NCBI RefSeq assembly: GCF_000717335.1
Contig: NZ_JNYZ01000027.1
Coordinates: forward strand, 1 to 64,000
Source: Amycolatopsis jejuensis
GTDB lineage: Bacteria > Actinomycetota > Actinomycetes > Mycobacteriales > Pseudonocardiaceae
Reading direction: 5' to 3'
DNA length: 64,000 bases
The notes under the pieces were generated by a model. The model did no database searches. It saw only the letters and a program-made list of their open reading frames with translations, and was not told the origin of the DNA. Below, piece after piece: positions 58,828 to 64,000 of this stretch. Each line of letters opens with the position of its first letter. Within the stretch, counting starts at the first letter, position 1. The translations under genes and the position numbers were made by a program.

Positions 58828-60819
58828 CTACCAGTGGAAGCCGCGCGACAGCCGGGCCAGCGCCATTGCCGCGCGGGACAGGTGTTTCTCGCCCCGCCCG
58901 ATCTTCAGTTTCCCGCTGCCGCCTGCCGCCGTGGAGTCCGGGAAGATCCGGAAGCCCTGGTACGCGATCGCGTCGGTGAGCCCAGGCGCGAGCGTGTACG
59001 TGAGCCCGATGGCCTGCCCGGCCGGGGTGCCGATGTGCTTCGGCCGCTGTACCAGCGCTTTCAGCACCATGTCCGCCGCCTGCTCCGGCGATTTCGTGGG
59101 GAACGCGTCGTAGATCTTGGTCGGCCGGATCATCGGCGTCCGCACGAGTGGCATGTGGATGGTGGTGAACGTGATCCCGTCACCGTGCGTTTCGGTCGCC
59201 GCGATGCGGGAGAAGTAGTCGAGCGCGGCTTTCGACGCGGCGTACGCGGAGAACCGCGGCGCGATCCCTTGTACCCCGATCGAGGACACGTTCACGATGT
59301 GCCCGAATTTCCGCTCCGACATGTGCGGCAGGACAGCAAGGATCAGCCGGACCGCGCCGAAGTAGTTGATCGCCATCGCACGTTCGTAGTCGTGCATCCG
59401 GTCGTACGACAGCCTGATCGACCGGCGGATCGACCGGCCGGCGTTGTTCACGAGCATGTCGATCCGGCCGTGCTCGGCGAGCATCGCGTCGACGGCCTTG
59501 TGCACCGAATCCTCGTCGGTGAGGTCGGCCGGGTACACCGACGCGGTCCCGCCCGCCGCGATGATCTCGTCGCGCACTTCCTCCAGCTCGTGCTGCCGCC
59601 GTGCGACGAGCAGCGGCACGCCACCCGCGGCGGCGACCTTGAGCGCGGTGGCCCGTCCGATCCCCGACGACGCACCGGTGATGATCACCCGGCGTCCGTC
59701 CAGCTCGCCGCGCGGACCGTGCTTGCGTGCGCGGAACGGGTCGAGGTGCTCGCGCCAGTACCGCCAGAGCGTGGCCGCGTACTCGTCGAGCCGTGGCACC
59801 TCGATGCCGCTGCCGGCGAGCGCTTTGCGCGTCTCAGCCGACGCGAAAACCGACTGGAACGCCATGGTTTCCAGCAGCACCGGCGGAATGCCGAGCCGCT
59901 CCAGCACCGCGTCGCGGGCGATGGTGAAGCCGGGAATGTGCTCGCCGAGCTTCACCAGCCCGACAATCCCCTTCGACACCCGGTCGCCCAGCTGCACCGT
60001 GATCGTCGGCGCCCCGGCAGCGCGCGCGAAGGCGTTGTAGACCGACACCACCGGCTGTGGCTCGGGGTTGACGAGGTGGAAGGCGCGGCCGTCGAGCCCC
60101 GGGGTGGTGACCAGTTCCAGCAGGGCCTTCGCGACGTAGTCGACCGGAACGACGTTGGTGTCGCCCAGATCCGGACCCGCGATGGGCACGTCGGGTAGCC
60201 CGGCGAGCCTGCTGATCGCGGGGAAGAGGTAGTAGGGGCCGTCGATCTTGTCCATCTCGCCGGTCTGCGAATCGCCGACGACGACCGCGGGCCGGTACAC
60301 CCGCCACGGCACGTCGTGCTGTTCGCGGACCAGCTTCTCGGCCTCGAACTTCGTCCGGTGGTACGGAGTGATCAGCCGCTGGCCGACGTCGAACATGTCC
60401 TCGGTGAAGAGCCCGTCGTGATCACCGGCGACGGCCACCGACGACACGTGGTGCAGACAACCGGCCCGCAGGTCCGCGGCGAGGTCGACGACGTTCTGTG
60501 TACCGTCCACATTGGCCCGGATACTGGTCTCGTCGTCGGCGGTGATGTCGTAGAGCGCAGCGAGGTGCACGACGTGGTCGACGCCGCGCAGGCTTTCGCG
60601 GTCCGCTTCGGACACTCCCATCAGCGGCTCGCCGAGATCCCCGGTGACGAGCATGACGCGATCCGCATGCGGCCACCCGTCAACGAGCGCGGCGAGCTTC
60701 GCCCGCGAAGACGCCCGTACGACGAGGGTGACCCGTTCCGCGTCGGGCCGGGTGAGCAGCAATCGGGTGAACTGACGCCCGATCAAGCCGGTTGCGCCTG
60801 TCACCAGGAATGTCGCCAT
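58828..60819 (-). CDS. Two-domain SDR, fatty-acyl-CoA-reductase type
   Basis: 663 aa. The N-terminal extended SDR (FLVTGATGLIGRQFTRLLL, HHVSSVAVAGDH, YHRTKFEAEKLV) is of the NAD-binding_4 type that reduces acyl-CoA to aldehyde in mycobacterial and other acyl-CoA reductases. Residues about 375-640 are a classical SDR (VIITGASSGIGRATALKV, LVNNAGRSIRRSI, YAASKAALDYFS) which would reduce the aldehyde to alcohol. Length and order match the mycobacterial AcrA1-like family. The ATG at 60819 is chosen for GGAGG 9 bases upstream. Likely makes fatty alcohols or wax precursors. Confidence 0.85.
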   Translation of the reverse strand: MATFLVTGATGLIGRQFTRLLLTRPDAERVTLVVRASSRAKLAALVDGWPHADRVMLVTGDLGEPLMGVSEADRESLRGVDHVVHLAALYDITADDETSIRANVDGTQNVVDLAADLRAGCLHHVSSVAVAGDHDGLFTEDMFDVGQRLITPYHRTKFEAEKLVREQHDVPWRVYRPAVVVGDSQTGEMDKIDGPYYLFPAISRLAGLPDVPIAGPDLGDTNVVPVDYVAKALLELVTTPGLDGRAFHLVNPEPQPVVSVYNAFARAAGAPTITVQLGDRVSKGIVGLVKLGEHIPGFTIARDAVLERLGIPPVLLETMAFQSVFASAETRKALAGSGIEVPRLDEYAATLWRYWREHLDPFRARKHGPRGELDGRRVIITGASSGIGRATALKVAAAGGVPLLVARRQHELEEVRDEIIAAGGTASVYPADLTDEDSVHKAVDAMLAEHGRIDMLVNNAGRSIRRSIRLSYDRMHDYERAMAINYFGAVRLILAVLPHMSERKFGHIVNVSSIGVQGIAPRFSAYAASKAALDYFSRIAATETHGDGITFTTIHMPLVRTPMIRPTKIYDAFPTKSPEQAADMVLKALVQRPKHIGTPAGQAIGLTYTLAPGLTDAIAYQGFRIFPDSTAAGGSGKLKIGRGEKHLSRAAMALARLSRGFHW

Positions 60820-60998
60820 TGCCATCACCCTCCGCCGTGCATTGCTGGACCCATTCTGCTGCATTGAGGCTGTGGTGACCACAGCTCGGGAGGGTGATGT
60901 TACTCGCAAGTAACTTTGCTTGGGTGGGGGAACTGTTGCGGTGGGGTTTGCTGTCGTGGGTCCGTTGCGTGGGGGCACCCCGAAGCTGGATTGTGACG

Positions 60999-61057
60999 AC
61001 GTGCGGAGGGTGCTTGTCAAGGCGGGAAAGATGCCTTGACAAGCACCCTCCGCACGT
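60999..61057. repeat. Perfect 25-bp hairpin
   Basis: Arms 60999-61023 and 61033-61057 are exact complements (starting ACGTGCGGAGGG and ending CCCTCCGCACGT), with loop GGGAAAGAT. It lies between the sortase gene's 3' end and the acyl-CoA reductase promoter. No T-run follows on either strand. It may act as a rho-independent-like terminator for the leftward sortase transcript, or be a small palindromic element. Confidence 0.8.
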
Positions 61058-61110
61058 GTGGGGGCTTTCGGCTGCGGCTGCGGCGGGGGTTGGTGGGGGT
61101 GGCGGGGGAA

Positions 61111-61290
61111 GTCTGTGAAGGGAACCTTCACGGAATGCGGGTCCGTGAAGGGAACCATGAGGGAATTTAGGTCCGTGAGGGGAACCTTCAGGGAATGCGG
61201 TCTGTGAGGGGAACCTTCACGGAATGTGGGTCCGTGAAGGGAACCATGAGGGAATCTGATTCCGTGATGGTTCCCTTCACGGAATGCGTC
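61111..61290. repeat. Tandem array of six 30-bp units, last one inverted
   Basis: Units read TCCGTGAAGGGAACC followed by TTCACGGAATGCGG or ATGAGGGAATCTGA. Units 1 and 4 carry the TTCAC half, making a perfect internal palindrome GTGAAGGGAACCTTCAC; the final unit is in the opposite direction. The array ends about 20 bases before the sortase stop codon. Confidence 0.85.
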
Positions 61291-61309
61291 GGGGCGGGGT
61301 TGTGCCGCG

Positions 61310-62020
61310 TTATGCCGGGTCGGCGATTACTACGCGGTTTTCTTCGTAGCCGTCGCTGCCGCCGATCCAGCGGCCGCCGCAGGTCACCAGGACTATTCGG
61401 TGAGGGCCTGCTTGGCCGAAGAGGTCGTCGGCGCGGGCGGGCAGGTCGTTTTTGTGCACGGTGACCAGTTGGGAGATTCGGTAGCGGGTCGTCTTGCCTG
61501 CTTGGTCGACGATTGTCACGGTGCCGCCGATGCGTTCGTTCCACAGTTCCGCGAACGGGCCGGTCGCGCCGCGCCAGTTCACGTGGCCGGCGAAAACGCT
61601 TGCGCCGCTCACTGCGTCCAGGTCTGCGCCCCACCATGCTGCCTGGCCGACGTCCGACGGGACCGGCAGGGTGTTGCCCGGGCCCAGATCCTGCCGGACC
61701 ATCGTGGCCGTACCGCCGCCTGGCAGCCGGAGCGTGCCTGGTGCTTGCGGGCCTGGCTGGGTCGGGCGGTGTTCTGCGGGGGCGGCGGGTGGCGGGGCGG
61801 CCGCGCTGTTCTGCGAAGACGGCGGCGCGGCAGCAGAAGAGGACGGCGCCAGCTGCTGAGGCGTGACCGGCGTGACCGGCGCGACAGCAGCGGCCGGGGA
61901 AGCATTCCCGGCCACCGCCACCGTCGGCGGTGACGTGATCACGACCGTCGCGAATTCCACTGCCAGTACGCTCGCCGCGCCCAGTACGAAGCCGCCGATC
62001 AGCCGGCCTTTTCCCGTCAT
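61310..62020 (-). CDS. Class F sortase
   Basis: 236 aa. N-terminal transmembrane anchor (LIGGFVLGAASVLAVEFATVVI), a long Pro/Ala/Ser linker (residues about 38-95), then the sortase barrel with catalytic His in SVFAGHVNW, Cys in RIVLVTCGG and Arg in YEENRVVIAD. Class F enzymes are typical of actinobacteria and their substrates are poorly known. It follows the surface-protein gene by 16 bases in the same operon, which makes that protein the likely substrate. Confidence 0.92.
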   Translation of the reverse strand: MTGKGRLIGGFVLGAASVLAVEFATVVITSPPTVAVAGNASPAAAVAPVTPVTPQQLAPSSSAAAPPSSQNSAAAPPPAAPAEHRPTQPGPQAPGTLRLPGGGTATMVRQDLGPGNTLPVPSDVGQAAWWGADLDAVSGASVFAGHVNWRGATGPFAELWNERIGGTVTIVDQAGKTTRYRISQLVTVHKNDLPARADDLFGQAGPHRIVLVTCGGRWIGGSDGYEENRVVIADPA

Positions 62021-62036
62021 ACCCCTGCCGTTCCGG

Positions 62037-63506
62037 TTACCGCCGGGCCGACCGCCGCGCGGCGAGCCCGACCAGCGCCGACCCGGCGAGCACCAGCGCA
62101 CCGAGACCGGACAGACCCGGTACAGAGAAGCTCGTCTCGACCGTGCCGCGGGCCATCGCCACCGGCTGGTCACCGGCGGGGATCGCGTGCGGCACTTCGT
62201 TCGGCGTGTTGGCCACTGTGAGCGCCAGTGTGCCGCCCGGCTGGAGTGACCCGCACGCGGCAGGCGGGTTCTTCGGGTCGAACGCGTTGGTGTAGCCCGG
62301 CGGCGCATTCACCTCGACGACGCAAATCTCTTGCGGGGCAAGGAGATTCTCCACCGCGGCCACGCCGTTGTCGCCGCTCGTGGTGACCACCACGGGCTGT
62401 CCGTCCGGACCGTTGAGCGGCTTGCCGTCCTGTGCGGTGGCCGGGCTCTTACGGTCCTTGCCGGTGATCCGCAGCGTCGCGCCGCCGATGCCCTTGCCGG
62501 TCTTGGCATCGGTCTTGGTCACCTGCACCTTGCCCGGCTTCGCGATCGCGACCACGCCCTGCGCGGTCAGCTTCTTCTCGCCGCCGGTGGACACGACGTT
62601 CTGCACCTTGCCGTTCGCGTTCACCGGGTTCTGCACGCGCGGCACATCCGCCGGTGCAGACAGCGATGCGACCAGTTTCGGCTGGTCACCAGTGGGGGTC
62701 AGCTTCACCTTGACCGTTCCGTCGGCCCCCGTCTTCACCGTCGTGTCCGACTGCGCAGCCTGCGGCGCAGCGTTGCCCGAACCCGACTCCGACGCAGGAA
62801 CAGCAGCCCCGACGTTCGCATCGGTCGCCGTCAGCTTCACCGGAACATCGGCGACGCCCTTGCCCTTCGCGTTCTTCACCGTGACCGTCCAGTCCGCCGC
62901 CTGTCCGACGTGCTGGTCGCCCTTCGGTGCGGTGACCGACGCCGTCCACGGACCGCGGCTCGCCTCGGCCTCGGCCGTCATCTTGGCGACGTCGTCGGCG
63001 GCGGCCGAGGAAGCCGCGCGCAGCTTGTTCAGGTAGTCCGGCGCGTTGTAGCCGATCTTGTCCGGCGGCAGACCCGGCTTCAGGTCGGCGTCGCTGCGCG
63101 GCTTGGCCGTCCATGAGTGCAGCAGGTGTGCCAGCGCGGCGGCTTCGTCGTTGTTCTTCGTGTTGCCATAGCGCAGCAGCAGGTACGAGATGTCGGCCGC
63201 CTCGTTCGCGGGCAGCGGGTCGCCCCACTTCGTGCGCAGCGGGTCGCCCGGCTGGTACTCCTCGCCGGTGTCCGGCGCCTTCAGGTGGAAGCTGACGCAG
63301 AACACGTCCTTGCCGCCGACCTGGTACGAGCCGAGCCAGTCGTGATGGCCGTTCCCGAGGTCGATCCGGTGCCCGACGCTTTCCTTGCTGGCGGCGGCGG
63401 CCGGGGTCGTTCCGAGAGCGGTGACGGAGAGTGCCCCGAGCAGCGCCGCAGCGACCAGCCCGGTGGCTGCGCGCCAGCGAGCGCGCGGGCGTGAGATCCA
63501 CCCCAT
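62037..63506 (-). CDS. Cell-surface protein with SpaA/Ig-like domains, presumed sortase substrate
   Basis: 489 aa. Signal peptide to about residue 39 (TTPAAAA). The N-terminal domain (45-165) resembles the thioester TQXA fold, with Cys70 in VFCVSF and the helix DEAAALAHLLHSW, but the Gln of TQAA is replaced. An Ig-like domain (WTASVTAPKGDQHVGQAADWTVTV) and an SpaA/prealbumin-like domain (VQVTKTDAKTGKGIGGATLRI, EVNAPPGYT) follow. The C-terminus FSVPGLSGLGALVLAGSALV-GLAARRSARR has a helix and basic tail but no standard LPXTG. Start has AAGGAG upstream. Exported and anchored. Confidence 0.85.
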   Translation of the reverse strand: MGWISRPRARWRAATGLVAAALLGALSVTALGTTPAAAASKESVGHRIDLGNGHHDWLGSYQVGGKDVFCVSFHLKAPDTGEEYQPGDPLRTKWGDPLPANEAADISYLLLRYGNTKNNDEAAALAHLLHSWTAKPRSDADLKPGLPPDKIGYNAPDYLNKLRAASSAAADDVAKMTAEAEASRGPWTASVTAPKGDQHVGQAADWTVTVKNAKGKGVADVPVKLTATDANVGAAVPASESGSGNAAPQAAQSDTTVKTGADGTVKVKLTPTGDQPKLVASLSAPADVPRVQNPVNANGKVQNVVSTGGEKKLTAQGVVAIAKPGKVQVTKTDAKTGKGIGGATLRITGKDRKSPATAQDGKPLNGPDGQPVVVTTSGDNGVAAVENLLAPQEICVVEVNAPPGYTNAFDPKNPPAACGSLQPGGTLALTVANTPNEVPHAIPAGDQPVAMARGTVETSFSVPGLSGLGALVLAGSALVGLAARRSARR

Positions 63507-63825
63507 GGTGTGTTGACTCCTTCGACATGCCTGCCCGACCCGGGTCCGGCGGCACCACAGTTCACCTGATCGAACAACTCCCCGACACGCGTTCGGTTAC
63601 TTTCCCAACACGCGAAGTGAAGGTTCGCGGGTGATCACCCGTGTTGTCTAGAGACCATCGGGTGACCTGCGGTGAACGGTCGTGATCTCCGTCGCATACG
63701 GTGGGACCTGCGGGCCTCGCCACCCACCCGGGTGATGAGTAAAGTCGTCTTTACCCGATGGGGAACCAGCGAGCCCGCGCGGTCGTTGAACCCGACGCAA
63801 GGTGCCATAAGGTCCAGGAGGACAG
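63507..63825. other. Divergent promoter region, no gene
   Basis: 319 bases between the leftward surface-protein operon and the rightward Bax-inhibitor-1 gene. It must hold both promoters. I see an AT-richer stretch near 63735-63760 (GTAAAGTCGTCTTTACC, arms GTAAAG/CTTTAC), which is a small palindrome of unknown role. Confidence 0.5.
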
Positions 63826-64000
63826 GTGCGTTCCAGTAGCAACCCGGCGTTCCGCAAACTGCCGCGCGGCACGACCGCGACCGGTCAGTACGGGCCGAAT
63901 GTCGGCTTCGAGCAGCCATACGGCCAGCCGCAGGGCCAAGGCGGCGTTCCGGGTTACGGTCCGGGACAGATGGGCACGGCCTCCGCCGACCGTCCGATGA
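63826..64000 (+). CDS. Bax-inhibitor-1/YccA family membrane protein, 5' part only
   Basis: The first 58 codons from GTG, with AGGAGG 4 bases upstream. The N-terminus VRSSSNPAFRKLPRGT followed by a Gly/Gln/Tyr/Pro-rich segment and SADRPM is characteristic of actinobacterial Bax-inhibitor-1/YccA proteins, whose seven membrane helices would follow beyond the window. Members modulate membrane protease FtsH or ion leak in other bacteria; the role in actinobacteria is not established. The gene runs off the right edge. Confidence 0.75.
   Translation, partial: MRSSSNPAFRKLPRGTTATGQYGPNVGFEQPYGQPQGQGGVPGYGPGQMGTASADRPM

Overview
The window is GC-rich actinobacterial DNA from a member of the Pseudonocardiaceae, most likely Amycolatopsis. 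The best taxonomic marker is the gene at 7009-8115. It has the length (368 aa) and the five catalytic residues of the N-acylamino-acid racemase known from Amycolatopsis, in nearly the same sequence. GTG starts, 4-base ATGA/GTGA overlaps, SARP regulators, WXG100 proteins, an LCP protein and class F sortase all fit. No rRNA, tRNA, CRISPR array, phage or insertion sequence was recognised.

Layout. 201-8115: a disrupted PucR-type regulator and a GntR regulator face away from each other, beside a four-gene operon (D-aminoacylase-like amidohydrolase, M20 deacylase, GNAT acyltransferase, N-acylamino-acid racemase) that looks like a D- to L-amino-acid conversion route. 8116-12759: secreted or anchored small proteins, a TetR/SnoaL-like pair with operators, a trypsin-like protease and a 2-hydroxyacid dehydrogenase. 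12760-13420: a non-coding repeat block. 13609-20033: cell-envelope genes, namely a thioester surface protein, LCP ligase, MGDG-synthase-like glycosyltransferase, polysaccharide deacetylase, a BlaR1-like M56 protease, a BlaI repressor and a PAP2 phosphatase; BlaI-type operators lie in front of the glycosyltransferase and between blaI and the PAP2 gene. 20083-25124: SDR, acyl-CoA ligase, saccharopine-dehydrogenase-like and SDR genes with a divergent TetR. 25192-27020: a DyP peroxidase with an encapsulin-targeting tail, coupled to its encapsulin shell. 27118-28852: a VanY-like lipoprotein and a secreted GH8 enzyme.

28880-33551 is gene-poor accessory DNA: three locally tandem, degenerate repeat families separate a voltage-sensor-like membrane protein, a tiny zinc-finger protein, a MOSC protein and a three-helix protein, followed by two broken genes. 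33597-38761 is the most unusual unit: four overlapping genes for a J-like membrane protein, a GrpE-like protein, a long Hsp70 and a TPR/membrane/OmpA-like protein. 38736-46312 holds an esterase, a TPR protein, a GH3 lipoprotein, an orphan LuxR regulator and a sugar-type ABC importer without its ATPase. 47712-54679 encodes two giant tandem SARP-ATPase regulators, the second apparently degenerate. 54992-64000 holds a WXG100 pair, a second LuxR regulator paralogous to the first, an amidase, a DivIVA/FilP-like coiled-coil protein, a two-domain fatty-acyl-CoA-reductase-type SDR, a hairpin and repeat block, a sortase with its surface protein, and the 5' end of a Bax-inhibitor-1 family gene.

Convergent genes here are packed with no spacer and four pairs overlap, in one case by 207 bases. 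Intergenic space is instead concentrated in a few repeat-filled blocks.
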